From NCBI RefSeq assembly GCF_013744875.1, contig NZ_CP059399.1, positions 1,116,001 through 1,180,000 of the forward strand: a stretch of DNA of 64,000 bases. The letters are read 5' to 3'. Both the position numbers and the translations under genes were made by a program. Under the pieces are notes generated by a model, which saw only the letters and a list, made by a program, of their open reading frames with translations, searched no databases and had not been told where the DNA came from. This stretch comes from Nocardia huaxiensis (GTDB lineage Bacteria; Actinomycetota; Actinomycetes; Mycobacteriales; Mycobacteriaceae). This document shows positions 11,915 through 20,082 of this stretch, in pieces. The stretch's first letter is position 1; each line of letters starts with the position of its first letter.

Positions 11915-12409
11915 ATGCGTTTGCGAGACTGTCCGACCGTCGAGGCCACCCTGAAGATCCGCACCGATATCGATGCGGCCTGGGCAGTGCTCACCGATAT
12001 CGAACTGCCGGCGCGGTTCTCGCCCGAACTGCAGCGGGTCGAATGGCTGGGGGAACCGCGGGTCGCCGTCGGCAGCCGGTTCCGCGGCCACAACCGCAAT
12101 CAGCATCTGGGCGAATGGACCACCGACTGCGTGATCGCCGAGGTCGAGGACCGGAGCCGCTGGACCTGGAACATCGTCGCCGGCGAAGAGGTCAGCAGCA
12201 CCTGGGGTTTCGAGGTCGAAGCGGCGGGCGACGGGGTGCTCGTGCGCCAGTGGGCGCGCCTGGGCCCCGGCCCGTCCGGACTGTCCATGGCCATTGCGGC
12301 CATGCCGGACAAGGAGGCTCGCATCATCGCGCGCCGCTTGAAAGAGTTCGAGGCCGCCATGACCGCCAACCTCGACGGCTTCCGGCAGCTCCTGGAAGCG
12401 GGCAGCTGA
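11915..12409 (+). CDS. SRPBCC (START-like) family protein
   Basis: 164 residues forming a typical polyketide-cyclase/SRPBCC fold: an N-terminal strand ATLKIRTDIDAAWAVLTDIE, a central GSRFRGHNR / WTTDCVIAEVEDRSRWTWNI sheet, and a long C-terminal helix ending DGFRQLLEAG. The family binds hydrophobic ligands in a cavity; some members are enzymes and others sensors. The stop TGA shares one base with the ATG of the following TetR gene (TGATG), so both are one transcription unit. The specific ligand is not visible. Confidence 0.85.
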   Translation: MRLRDCPTVEATLKIRTDIDAAWAVLTDIELPARFSPELQRVEWLGEPRVAVGSRFRGHNRNQHLGEWTTDCVIAEVEDRSRWTWNIVAGEEVSSTWGFEVEAAGDGVLVRQWARLGPGPSGLSMAIAAMPDKEARIIARRLKEFEAAMTANLDGFRQLLEAGS

Positions 12410-12996
12410 TGGCCCCGCGCACCGGCACCCGCGACAAAATGCTCTACAGCGCAGTCGAATTGCTGCGCGAGCGGGGCGCGGCCGGGGTCACCGTGGATGC
12501 CGTGCTGGCCCGCAGCAGTTCCCCGCGCGGCTCGGTGTACCACCACTTTCCAGGCGGGCGCGCCCAGCTCATGAGCGAATCCCTCACGCTCGCAGGCGAT
12601 GCCATCGCGGCCATTATCGAACACGGCAGCGCCGCGGGCTCGCTCGCCGCCCTCGACCGCTTCGGTGAGTTCTGGTCCGCTATCCTGCGCGAGTCGGATT
12701 TCGCCGCGGGCTGCCCGGTCGTGTCGGTAGCGGTCGGCGGGTCACCCGACGACCGGCATCTGCAACCGGCCGTGGCCGAGATCTTCCAGCGCTGGCACGA
12801 CGCCATCGTGGCCTCGCTCCGCGGTGACGGCGTGGAACCCGCACGCGCACAACGACTTGCGACCACCGCGGTGGCCGCCGTCGAGGGCGCGGTCATCCTG
12901 TGCCGGGTGCAGCGCTCCACCGCTCCGCTCGACGAGGTGGTCGCCGAACTCGGCAGTTTCTTCCGGGCCCTCGGGGGTGCCCCGAACGCCGGGTGA
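12409..12996 (+). CDS. TetR/AcrR-family transcriptional regulator
   Basis: 195 residues. An N-terminal helix-turn-helix (RDKMLYSAVELLRERGAAGV, then SSSPRGSVYHHFPGGR) is followed by an all-helical ligand domain with AAGCPVVSVAVG, typical of the LmrA/YxaF-type TetR group. It is co-transcribed with the SRPBCC gene (1-nt overlap) and directly precedes the ATP-grasp gene, so it probably regulates this run. No clear palindrome was picked out in front of 11915. Confidence 0.9.
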   Translation: MAPRTGTRDKMLYSAVELLRERGAAGVTVDAVLARSSSPRGSVYHHFPGGRAQLMSESLTLAGDAIAAIIEHGSAAGSLAALDRFGEFWSAILRESDFAAGCPVVSVAVGGSPDDRHLQPAVAEIFQRWHDAIVASLRGDGVEPARAQRLATTAVAAVEGAVILCRVQRSTAPLDEVVAELGSFFRALGGAPNAG

Positions 12997-13113
12997 ATGT
13001 CGCACGGTCACAAGGCAACCGGCGGTCCTCCTCGCCGAAACGTGCCCGACACCGAACCGGGCTACGATCCGCCCACCACCGGATCGCTGCCCAGGCTCGC
13101 ACCGCTCGGCCGC

Positions 13114-14217
13114 ATGAAACAGGAGAGGAGCGTTGCCATAACGCTTCGGATTTGGCTGAGCAGCGCAGGGGCGGCAACCGCTCAGATCATGCGGTTGCTG
13201 CGGCAGAACCCCGACGGAGTCGACGTCACCATCTACGCGAGCAATGTGGATCCGGGCGCGGCGGCGCTGTCGGTCTGCGATATCGCGGCCGTGGAGCCCC
13301 GGCATGTGAGCAATGACGACTACGCCCGATTCGCCCTCGACTTCTGCCGCACCCACCGCATCGACGTGCTGATTCCGCCGCGGCGGCTCGGCGCGCTCGC
13401 CGGGCGCATCGCGGAGTTCGCGGCCATCGGCACCCGCGTCATGTGCTCGCCGCCATCTGCGGTGCAGGTGCTCACCAGCAAGGTCCGCACCTACGAAATG
13501 GCCGGTGCCGCAGGACTTCCGGTGCCGCCGTGGCGAGTGGTGTCCGACGCCGACGCCCTTTGTACGGCCGTCGACGAGCTCTCCCGCACCGCGGACACCC
13601 TGTGTGTCAAACCGTGCGGTGAGTACTCGGCCTTCGGATTCCGGATTCTCGACGACCGCCCGCTCAGCCTGGCGAGCCTGCTGGCCCCGCCTCGTCCGGT
13701 GGCCTCGGTCGCCGCCGTGGCGCAGGCCCTGCGCCACGCCGCCGACCAGGGCGAGCGCGTCCCCGAACTGCTCGTCATGCCCTTCCTCGACGGCCCGGAA
13801 ATCAGCATCGACTGCCTGTCCGCGCCGGGCGGCGAACTGCTGATGAGCATTCCCCGCGCCAAGCACGGTCGCTTCCGCACCCTGCTCGACGACCCGCGGC
13901 TGGATTGCCTCGCGCGGCAGTTCGTCGAGCATTTCGAACTGGCGTATCTGACCAATGTGCAACTGCGTCACCTTGCGGGCGAGCCGGTCCTGCTGGAAGC
14001 CAACCCGCGCCCCTCGGCCGGTCTGTTCCAGACGGCCTTCGCCGGCGTGAACCTGCCCTGGGCGGCGGTTCGCCTGCTCCTGCAAGGAGATTCGGGCCTG
14101 GATCACCCGCCCCGGCTGGGCGTCCGCCTGGCGGTGGCCGAGGCGGTCATGGAGGTCGCCCCGCGCCCGGAACTCCCGGACCTGCTCTCCGGCCCGCAAG
14201 CCGCCGTCCCCGTATAG
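13114..14217 (+). CDS. ATP-grasp domain protein; true start uncertain
   Basis: An ATP-grasp ligase-like protein: KVRTYEMAGAAGLPVPPW opens the ATP-binding domain, then VKPCGEYSAFGFR, LLVMPFLDGPEISIDCL and PVLLEANPRPSAG (metal-binding Glu/Asn). It resembles carbamoyl-phosphate-synthase-type or Ter-operon ATP-grasp proteins; the acceptor is unknown. The start is a puzzle. The frame is open from ATG 12997, directly after the TetR stop, but the first ~47 residues there are Pro/Arg-rich filler. The recognisable protein begins ITLRIWLSS at codon 13138, which is ATA. A strong Shine-Dalgarno (AGGAGAGGAG, 13121-13130) sits 7 nt before that ATA. ATG 13114 is the nearest normal start and is used here, though it precedes the Shine-Dalgarno. 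Confidence 0.8.
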   Translation: MKQERSVAITLRIWLSSAGAATAQIMRLLRQNPDGVDVTIYASNVDPGAAALSVCDIAAVEPRHVSNDDYARFALDFCRTHRIDVLIPPRRLGALAGRIAEFAAIGTRVMCSPPSAVQVLTSKVRTYEMAGAAGLPVPPWRVVSDADALCTAVDELSRTADTLCVKPCGEYSAFGFRILDDRPLSLASLLAPPRPVASVAAVAQALRHAADQGERVPELLVMPFLDGPEISIDCLSAPGGELLMSIPRAKHGRFRTLLDDPRLDCLARQFVEHFELAYLTNVQLRHLAGEPVLLEANPRPSAGLFQTAFAGVNLPWAAVRLLLQGDSGLDHPPRLGVRLAVAEAVMEVAPRPELPDLLSGPQAAVPV

Positions 14218-14243
14218 CCCCCGCCGAACTCGGGTGAGGCGAT

Positions 14244-14276
14244 TTCGCGGAAGTATCGCTGGTAATACTCCGCGAA
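14244..14276. promoter_or_regulatory. 33-bp dyad upstream of the HTH-Mop / molybdate operon
   Basis: Arms TTCGCGGAAGTAT (14244-14256) and ATACTCCGCGAA (14265-14276) are inverted copies differing by one extra A, around an 8-bp centre. It lies 22-54 bp before the GTG start, where a repressor would act. Binding by the HTH-Mop protein is inferred from position only. Confidence 0.55.
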
Positions 14277-14277
14277 T

Positions 14278-14295
14278 GAGGGAATAGTATCCCTC
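14278..14295. promoter_or_regulatory. 18-bp palindrome abutting the HTH-Mop start
   Basis: GAGGGA (14278-14283) and TCCCTC (14290-14295) are perfect inverted arms around ATAGTA. The site ends 2 nt before the start codon at 14298, so a bound protein would block initiation. It probably forms a tandem operator with the dyad just upstream. Confidence 0.5.
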
Positions 14296-14297
14296 TC

Positions 14298-14699
14298 GTG
14301 ACGAACTTGCGGATCAGTGAGGCGGCCGCTCTGCTCGGTGTCAGCGATGACACCGTGCGCCGCTGGATCGACCAGGGGCGGCTGAGCGAGGTCCGCCTCG
14401 ACAGCGGCCGCAAAGGCGTGCGCGGTGCCGAGCTGGCCGAGGTCCTGCGCAGCAGTTACGCCGAAACCCCGGAGCCCGGCGTCACCGTCAAGGCATCGGC
14501 GCGCAACCGCATGCGCGGCATCGTCACCCGCATCGTCAAGGACACGGTCATGGCTCAGGTCGAACTGCAGGCCGGGCCGTTCCGGCTGGTATCGCTGGTG
14601 AGCCGGGAGTCGGTGGACGAACTCGGCCTGGAGGTCGGCAGCATTGCCGTCGCCTCGATCAAATCGACCAATGTCGTGGTCGAGATACCAGAAAGTTGA
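14298..14699 (+). CDS. HTH-Mop (TOBE) molybdate-binding regulator
   Basis: 133 residues. An N-terminal MerR/excisionase-type helix-turn-helix (LRISEAAALLGVSDDTVRRW) is followed by a single Mop/TOBE domain from about residue 65 (SARNRMRGIVTRIVKDTVMA to VASIKSTNVVVEIP), a fold that binds molybdate or tungstate oxyanions. It heads the mod operon: its TGA overlaps the modA ATG (TGATG). It is therefore a compact ModE-like sensor, with the DNA-binding half of a different class from E. coli ModE. Two dyads in its own promoter suggest autoregulation. Start GTG 14298. Confidence 0.88.
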   Translation: MTNLRISEAAALLGVSDDTVRRWIDQGRLSEVRLDSGRKGVRGAELAEVLRSSYAETPEPGVTVKASARNRMRGIVTRIVKDTVMAQVELQAGPFRLVSLVSRESVDELGLEVGSIAVASIKSTNVVVEIPES

Positions 14700-15487
14700 T
14701 GAGGATGATGACACTCCGCGGCCTCGGTGCCGTCGCGGCCGTACTCACCGTCACCGCCGGACTGGCCGGATGCGGTTCCGATGACCCGGCCGACAGCGGC
14801 TCGGGCCAGGTCAAGGGCACCGTCACGGTGTTTGCGGCGGCCTCGCTGACCGAAACCTTCACCCAGCTGGGCAAGGACTTCGAAGCCGCGCATCCGGGCG
14901 TGAAGGTGGTGTACAGCTTCGGCGCGAGCTCCGCCCTGGCCGAACAGATCAAACAGGGCGCGCCCGCCGACGTCTTCGCCTCCGCCGCCCCGGCCAATAT
15001 GCAGCAGGTCGTCGACGCCGGCGAGGTCACCGGCCAACCGGCCACCTTCGCCGGCAACCGGCTCGAGATCGCGGTGCCCAGGGGCAACCCCGGACACATC
15101 ACCGGCCTCGCCGACTTCGGCAAGACCGACCCGAAGCTGGCCCTGTGCGCCGAGCAGGTGCCGTGCGGGGCCGCCGCCAAGAGAGTATTCGAGGCCGCCG
15201 GCATCACCCCCCAGCCCGACACCCGCGAGCAGGACGTGAAGGCGGTCCTCACCAAGGTGACCTTGGGCGAGGTCGACGCCGCCCTCGTCTACCGCACCGA
15301 TGTGAAGGCCGCGGGCAGCAAGGTCGAAGGCATCGACTTCCCCGAATCCACCAAGGCGGTCAACACCTATCCGATCGCTGCTCTGGCCAAGGCGCCCAAC
15401 GGATCCGCCGCCGCAGCGTTCGTCGACTTCATCACGTCCGCCCAGGCCAAGCAGGTCTTCACCGACGCGGGATTCGAAACACCGTGA
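14699..15487 (+). CDS. modA: Molybdate ABC transporter substrate-binding lipoprotein
   Basis: 262 residues. A lipoprotein signal with lipobox LAGC (Cys about residue 25) anchors it outside the membrane. The ModA signature follows: VTVFAAASLTETFTQLGKDF, then YSFGASSALAEQIKQGAPADVFASA, and a late AALVYRTDVKAAG. It captures molybdate (or tungstate) for the ModBC transporter encoded next. The first ATG (14699) overlaps the upstream stop; two more in-frame ATGs at 14705 and 14708 are possible. The gap to modB is 43 nt. Confidence 0.95.
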   Translation: MRMMTLRGLGAVAAVLTVTAGLAGCGSDDPADSGSGQVKGTVTVFAAASLTETFTQLGKDFEAAHPGVKVVYSFGASSALAEQIKQGAPADVFASAAPANMQQVVDAGEVTGQPATFAGNRLEIAVPRGNPGHITGLADFGKTDPKLALCAEQVPCGAAAKRVFEAAGITPQPDTREQDVKAVLTKVTLGEVDAALVYRTDVKAAGSKVEGIDFPESTKAVNTYPIAALAKAPNGSAAAAFVDFITSAQAKQVFTDAGFETP

Positions 15488-15530
15488 GGCATCAGGTGAT
15501 TCACGACCGAGGCCGGGCACGCGGCGAGGG

Positions 15531-16352
15531 GTGCCGGTGATCGGCGCCTCGGCGCGACGGCGGGCAGCACGCGGACGACGGCCGGTCATCCTCGTGCTCC
15601 CCGCCCTGTGCGCCCTCGCCTTCCTGACCCTTCCCCTGATCGGGTTGCTGGTGCGCGCACCCTGGCCCACTCTCACCGATCGACTGTTCAGCCCTGAAGT
15701 CGGTGAGGCGCTGCGGCTTTCGCTGTACTGCGCCACCCTCGCCACCGTCATCTGCCTGGTCCTCGGCATTCCGCTGGCCTGGCTGCTGGCCCGGGCCGAC
15801 GTACCGGGGCGCGGCGTGATCCGGGCTCTGGTGACCGTGCCGCTGGTGCTGCCGCCGGTGGTCGGAGGTGTGGCGCTGCTGCTGGTCTTCGGGCGGCGCG
15901 GGCTGTTCGGCCAGTACCTCAACGACTGGTTCGGCGTATCACTGCCGTTCACCACCACCGGCGTGATCATCGCGGAAGCCTTTGTGGCCATGCCGTTTCT
16001 GGTGATCTCGGTGGAAGGTGCGCTGCGCGCCGCCGACACCCGGTTCGAGGAAGCCGCCGCCACCCTCGGTGCCTCCGCCTGGTACACCTTCCGCCGAGTC
16101 ACTTTGCCTTCCGTGCTGCCCGGTGTGATCGCGGGCTCCGTCCTGTGCTGGGCCCGCGCCCTCGGCGAATTCGGCGCGACCATCACCTTCGCCGGCAACT
16201 TCCCCGGCAAGACCACGACCATGCCACTGGCGGTCTACCTGGCCTTGGAAACCGACCCCGACGCCGCCATCGTGCTCAGCCTGGTGCTGCTCACTGTCTC
16301 GGTCGCGGTCCTGGTCGCCTTGCGCGAGCGCTGGATTCGAGGCGCGGTATGA
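15531..16352 (+). CDS. modB: Molybdate ABC transporter permease
   Basis: 273 residues with about five to six membrane segments. The permease coupling loop is clear: FEEAAATLGASAWYTFRRVTLP followed by GVIAGSVLCWARALGEFGAT, the classic EAA motif and the ModB/CysT ending. Early segments include LVLPALCALAFLTLPLIGLL. It forms the membrane channel driven by ModC. Start GTG 15531 (a second GTG at 15537 is in frame). Confidence 0.95.
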   Translation: MPVIGASARRRAARGRRPVILVLPALCALAFLTLPLIGLLVRAPWPTLTDRLFSPEVGEALRLSLYCATLATVICLVLGIPLAWLLARADVPGRGVIRALVTVPLVLPPVVGGVALLLVFGRRGLFGQYLNDWFGVSLPFTTTGVIIAEAFVAMPFLVISVEGALRAADTRFEEAAATLGASAWYTFRRVTLPSVLPGVIAGSVLCWARALGEFGATITFAGNFPGKTTTMPLAVYLALETDPDAAIVLSLVLLTVSVAVLVALRERWIRGAV

Positions 16353-16398
16353 CGACGGCGGCAGTGCGCGGATGGCCTGCCGCGCCGGGAGGAGCGCG

Positions 16399-17448
16399 AT
16401 GACACTGCATGCCGAACTGCGCGTCGAACGCCCTCGATTCGAACTCGACCTCACCGTGACCGCCGAGCCCGGCGAGGTCGTCGCGGTACTCGGTCCGAAT
16501 GGTGCGGGCAAGTCCACCGCCCTGTGCGCACTGGCCGGGCTGCTGCCCCTCACCGGCGGCAGCATCACCGTGGCAGACCAGATCTGGGATGCTCCACCCG
16601 GTGTCTTCGTGCCCGCCGAACACCGCCGCGTCGGCGTCGTCTTCCAGGATTACCTACTCTTCCAGCATCTTTCGGCCCTGGAGAACGTTGCCTTCGGCCT
16701 GCGCGCCCGCGGCGTCCGCCGCGCCGAAGCTCGCACCCGCGCCGCCGAATGGCTCGCCCGCGTGGGCCTGGCCGAGCACGCCCAGAGCACCCCGCGCCGC
16801 CTCTCCGGCGGCCAAGCCCAGCGGGTGGCCCTGGCCCGAGCCCTCGCCACCGACCCCCAATTGCTGCTCCTCGACGAACCTTTGGCCGCCCTCGACGCCA
16901 GCACCCGCCTCCAGGTCCGAGCCGACCTGTCCCACCACCTCCGCGACTACACCGGCCACACCATCCTGGTGACCCACGATCCCCTGGACGCCATGGTCCT
17001 CGCGGATCGTCTGGTGATCCTCGAAAAGGGCGCTGTGATCCAGCAGGGCGCCCCTGCCGACATCGCTCGCCGCCCCCGCTCCGATTACGTGGCAAACCTG
17101 GTCGGCCTCAACCTGTTTCGTGGTGTCGCCACCGGCACCACGGTGGTCGTCGACACCGGTGGGACCCTCACCGCCGCCGACGCGGCCAGCGGCCGGGTCT
17201 TCCTGGCCTTCCCGCCCACCGCGGTCAGTCTGCACACCGAACAACCCTCGGGCAGCCCCCGAAACATGTGGCCCGTCACCGTGACCGGCCTCGAACAGCA
17301 CGCCACGGTGACCCGTGTCCGCCTCGACGGCGCCCCATCCGTCCTCGCCGACATCACCCCCGCCGCCGTCGCCGACCTGCGCCTGCAACCCGGCATGCGA
17401 ATCTGGGCCGCCGTCAAGGCGACCGAGATCCACAGCTACCCCGCCTAG
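16399..17448 (+). CDS. modC: Molybdate ABC transporter ATP-binding protein
   Basis: 349 residues. Walker A GPNGAGKSTALCALAG near residue 35, Q-loop VFQDYLLFQHL, signature LSGGQAQRVALARAL, Walker B LLLLDEPLAALD and H-loop ILVTHDP. A C-terminal TOBE/Mop domain (from about 260) is usual for ModC and senses intracellular molybdate. ATG 16399 is preferred over ATG 16372 because GGGAGGAG lies 4 nt upstream. It completes the HTH-Mop-modABC operon. Confidence 0.95.
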   Translation: MTLHAELRVERPRFELDLTVTAEPGEVVAVLGPNGAGKSTALCALAGLLPLTGGSITVADQIWDAPPGVFVPAEHRRVGVVFQDYLLFQHLSALENVAFGLRARGVRRAEARTRAAEWLARVGLAEHAQSTPRRLSGGQAQRVALARALATDPQLLLLDEPLAALDASTRLQVRADLSHHLRDYTGHTILVTHDPLDAMVLADRLVILEKGAVIQQGAPADIARRPRSDYVANLVGLNLFRGVATGTTVVVDTGGTLTAADAASGRVFLAFPPTAVSLHTEQPSGSPRNMWPVTVTGLEQHATVTRVRLDGAPSVLADITPAAVADLRLQPGMRIWAAVKATEIHSYPA

Positions 17449-17525
17449 CCCGCCGCGACCGGCAGTCCGGCCAGGGCGATACCCGCGATCCCCTCGGCCA
17501 CGGAATATACGAGGTGTCGTCCTCC

Positions 17526-17975
17526 TCATTGACCGACGGCGGCCGAAGAATCACCTCGTGGGTGTACGGGGTGGACTCGGACGAGCGTCGGTGGCGCATA
17601 GTCGAGTCCGAACGTCGTCGGGCCTAGACGTGCATATCGATTGAATCGTTCGTACTCGGCCGGAGTGAGTTCATGAACTGTCGCGGTGCCGGTCACCCAG
17701 CGAAACCACTTCCGCACGCGAACGGTGGGATTGGATTCGATATTGCGTACCCAGGCTGCACGCCTGCCGTGTACCGCGATGAACAACATCGCACCGTTGT
17801 CGATCGGTCCGGTCGCCAGTGGTGTGCGGCGCGGGCAGCCTGTGTTCCGCCCAACTGTTTCCAGCAAGACCCAATACGGGTTGAGCCACGTCAGCTTGCG
17901 CACGACCCAATTGTTGACGCGCCAGAACCTCAGCAGCGCACGAGGTCTGGTGCGAACAGGTGCACGGTCGGACAT
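17526..17975 (-). CDS. DUF385/F420-dependent nitroreductase-family (FDOR/Ddn-like) protein
   Basis: 149 residues. The pattern PYWVLLETVGRNTGCPRRTPL, then FIAVHGRRAAWVRNIESNPTV and VRKWFRWVTGTATVHELT, is that of the split-beta-barrel DUF385 (Ddn-like) group of mycobacteria and nocardiae, many of which use F420H2. The start at 17975 is preferred because GGAGGAGGG precedes it by 4 nt; an in-frame ATG at 18029 has no such site. Its substrate is unknown. It lies downstream of the hydrolase gene on the same strand, separated by 102 bp that contain a short dyad. Confidence 0.8.
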   Translation of the reverse strand: MSDRAPVRTRPRALLRFWRVNNWVVRKLTWLNPYWVLLETVGRNTGCPRRTPLATGPIDNGAMLFIAVHGRRAAWVRNIESNPTVRVRKWFRWVTGTATVHELTPAEYERFNRYARLGPTTFGLDYAPPTLVRVHPVHPRGDSSAAVGQ

Positions 17976-18030
17976 CGACCCTCCTCCAGCGGCCGCCTCG
18001 AATGAAGCGTGCTCGCCTCCGTCCGCCACT

Positions 18031-18045
18031 GTAGTGGTTGACTAC
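18031..18045. promoter_or_regulatory. Inverted repeat GTAGT-n5-ACTAC
   Basis: A perfect 5-bp dyad in the short gap between the hydrolase stop and the DUF385 start, 55-70 bp upstream of the latter. A CTGTAGT motif occurs on both sides of it. It has the size of a TetR-type operator but no partner can be named. Confidence 0.35.
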
Positions 18046-18077
18046 GCCCTGTAGTAGAGGAATCCGGGCGATTCGGG

Positions 18078-18953
18078 TCAGTCGGCGAGGACTGCGCGGA
18101 AGAGTTCGGCTGCGGCGTCGGTGGCGGGGGAGATGAGGTGGGGGTCGTCGTAGAAGTCGATCTGGCCCTGGGATTGCAGCCAGAGTTCGGATTTGGGGGT
18201 GGGGACGGCGGCGAAGAACTTGCGGGCGAACGGCGGGACCAGTGCGTTCTCCGAATGCACCAGGAGGAAGGGCTGGGTGAAGCGGGCGGCTGCTTCCTGG
18301 GCGTCGAATCCGCCTGTGTAGGCGAGGGATTGGACGGCGAAGGCGTTGGTGTAGTTGGGGACCGCGCCGCGGGGGGTGCCGTAGTACTCGTAGGCTTCCT
18401 GCAGGGGCATGGCTACGTCGCCGCCGCCGTCGGCTACGGCGGGAATCTGTTCGGACACACCGGTTTCGCGCCATTTCTGTTCGGCGGCGCGACCTCGATC
18501 GAGGGCTTCCTGGCTGGACGGGTAGGCGGCGGTGTCGGAGTAGTAGCCCGCGACACCGGCGTAGGCCCGGATGCGCGGGTCGTCGGCTACGGCGCGGGCC
18601 ATGTAGCCGGCGCCGGCGCACACGCCCACCGCGAAGACGGGCAGGTTTCGGGTGCGGTCGTGGGCGAGCAGGGCGGTCACCGCGGCTTGGATGTCCTCGG
18701 CCTTGCCGATGGGGTTCTCGAATTGCCGTGGCTCGCCTTCGCTTTCACCGAAGCTGCGGTGGTCGAAGGCGAGGGCGGCGAAGCCGCGTTCGGCGAGCGC
18801 CCGCGCATAGGCCCCGGGAGCCTGTTCCTTGACCGACGTCAGGGGGCCGGTGGTGACCACCGACGCGATCGGCGCGCCCTGCGGCAGATGCAGCACGCCG
18901 ACCAGCTGGTCGCCATTGTTCGTGAATGTGAAGCGTTCGGTACTCGTTGCCAT
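18078..18953 (-). CDS. Alpha/beta hydrolase, dienelactone-hydrolase-like with Cys nucleophile
   Basis: 291 residues. An alpha/beta hydrolase core: VVTTGPLTSVKEQAPGAYAR, ERGFAALAFDHRSFGESEG, the nucleophile elbow VGVCAGAGY and a late LLVHSENALVPP. The nucleophile position holds Cys (residue 112) rather than Ser, as in dienelactone hydrolases. Proteins annotated in this group act on small esters, lactones or acyl groups; the real substrate is not visible. A single gene on the minus strand. Confidence 0.85.
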   Translation of the reverse strand: MATSTERFTFTNNGDQLVGVLHLPQGAPIASVVTTGPLTSVKEQAPGAYARALAERGFAALAFDHRSFGESEGEPRQFENPIGKAEDIQAAVTALLAHDRTRNLPVFAVGVCAGAGYMARAVADDPRIRAYAGVAGYYSDTAAYPSSQEALDRGRAAEQKWRETGVSEQIPAVADGGGDVAMPLQEAYEYYGTPRGAVPNYTNAFAVQSLAYTGGFDAQEAAARFTQPFLLVHSENALVPPFARKFFAAVPTPKSELWLQSQGQIDFYDDPHLISPATDAAAELFRAVLAD

Positions 18954-19086
18954 GGTGCCGGGAACAGTACGGGACGTGGCGGAATTCCGCCGGGCAACCG
19001 ACGGCTCTGTCGTCGGCCCGGCTCACCCGGCCGTGCTGGACCGCAAAACATGGCACTGAACAGGAAAAATATGGCGGGAGGGGGCG

Positions 19087-19115
19087 TGTCAGGTCGGTGT
19101 CAGGTCCATATCAGG
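19087..19115 (+). promoter_or_regulatory. Triple heptamer (SARP-type box) before the ABC exporter
   Basis: TGTCAGG at 19087 and 19098 and TATCAGG at 19109: three direct heptamers at an exact 11-bp pitch (7 bp plus 4-bp spacers). The third begins 29 nt before the ATG at 19138. SARP regulators recognise direct heptamers with this spacing near the -35 region. The same array, at the same distance from the start codon, occurs at two other promoters nearby. Confidence 0.8.
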
Positions 19116-19137
19116 CGCGGTCGCGAAAGTACTCCAC

Positions 19138-20082
19138 ATGAACAACGCGGCAATCGCAGCGACCGGGCTGCGGAAGGCATACGGGGACAAGACGATCCTC
19201 GACGGTATCGATTTGAATATCGGTGCGGGCACGATCTTTTCGCTGCTCGGGCCGAACGGGGCGGGTAAGACGACCACGGTCAACGTGCTCACCACGCTGC
19301 AGAAGGCCGACGGTGGATCGGCGCGCATCGGCGGGCACGACCTGGCGACCCAGCCCGAGAAGGTGCGCGAGATCATCGGCGTGACCGGGCAGTTCGCGGC
19401 GGTGGACGACCTGTTGACGGGTGTGGAGAACCTGCAGCTGATGGCGGACCTGCATCGCATGAAGGGCGCCGAGGGCAAGCGGGTGGTCGACAACCTGCTG
19501 GAGCGCTTCGATCTGACCGGGTCGGCGGGCAAGCTCGCCTCCACCTACTCCGGCGGCATGCGCCGGAAGCTGGACCTGGCCATGACGCTGGTGACCAAGC
19601 CGGAGATCGTCTTCCTCGACGAGCCGACCACCGGCCTGGACCCGCGCAGCCGGCGCACCATGTGGGAGATCGTCCGCGAGCTCACCGACGAGGGCGTCAC
19701 CATCTTCCTCACCACCCAGTACCTGGAGGAGGCCGATCAGCTGGCCGACCGCATCGCGGTGCTGGACCAGGGCCACATCGTCGCGGAAGGCACTGCGGCG
19801 GAACTCAAGCGACGCGTGCCCGGCAGCCACATCCGCCTGCGCTTCGGCACCGCAATGGAATTGACGGAGGCGGCGCGCATCCTGCCCGGCTCCACCCCCG
19901 ACGACGAGTCCCTGGCCCTGCGGGTGCCGGGCGACAGCGGCACGAAATCGCTTCGCGCCCTGCTGGATCGACTCGCCGCCCACTCGATCGAGGCCGAGGA
20001 CGTCTCGATCCACACCCCTGATCTCGATGACGTTTTCTTCGCCCTGACCGGGCACGCCACCACGGAGGCTGTCGCATCATGA
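19138..20082 (+). CDS. Daunorubicin-resistance-type (DrrA-like) ABC transporter ATPase
   Basis: 314 residues. Walker A GPNGAGKTTTVNVLTTL near residue 38, Q-loop GVTGQFAAVDDLLTG, signature YSGGMRRKLDLAM, Walker B VFLDEPTTGLDPRS and H-loop FLTTQYLEEAD. The C-terminal ~80-residue extension matches the DrrA group of drug and lipid exporters. Together with the following permease (ATGA overlap) it forms a complete exporter. It starts right after a SARP-type box with no clear Shine-Dalgarno, so the transcript may be leaderless. The cargo is unknown. Confidence 0.93.
   Translation: MNNAAIAATGLRKAYGDKTILDGIDLNIGAGTIFSLLGPNGAGKTTTVNVLTTLQKADGGSARIGGHDLATQPEKVREIIGVTGQFAAVDDLLTGVENLQLMADLHRMKGAEGKRVVDNLLERFDLTGSAGKLASTYSGGMRRKLDLAMTLVTKPEIVFLDEPTTGLDPRSRRTMWEIVRELTDEGVTIFLTTQYLEEADQLADRIAVLDQGHIVAEGTAAELKRRVPGSHIRLRFGTAMELTEAARILPGSTPDDESLALRVPGDSGTKSLRALLDRLAAHSIEAEDVSIHTPDLDDVFFALTGHATTEAVAS

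Noticed and set aside
14640..14720. Molybdenum-cofactor riboswitch before modA
   Set aside because: modA overlaps the stop of the HTH-Mop gene, leaving no leader for a riboswitch.
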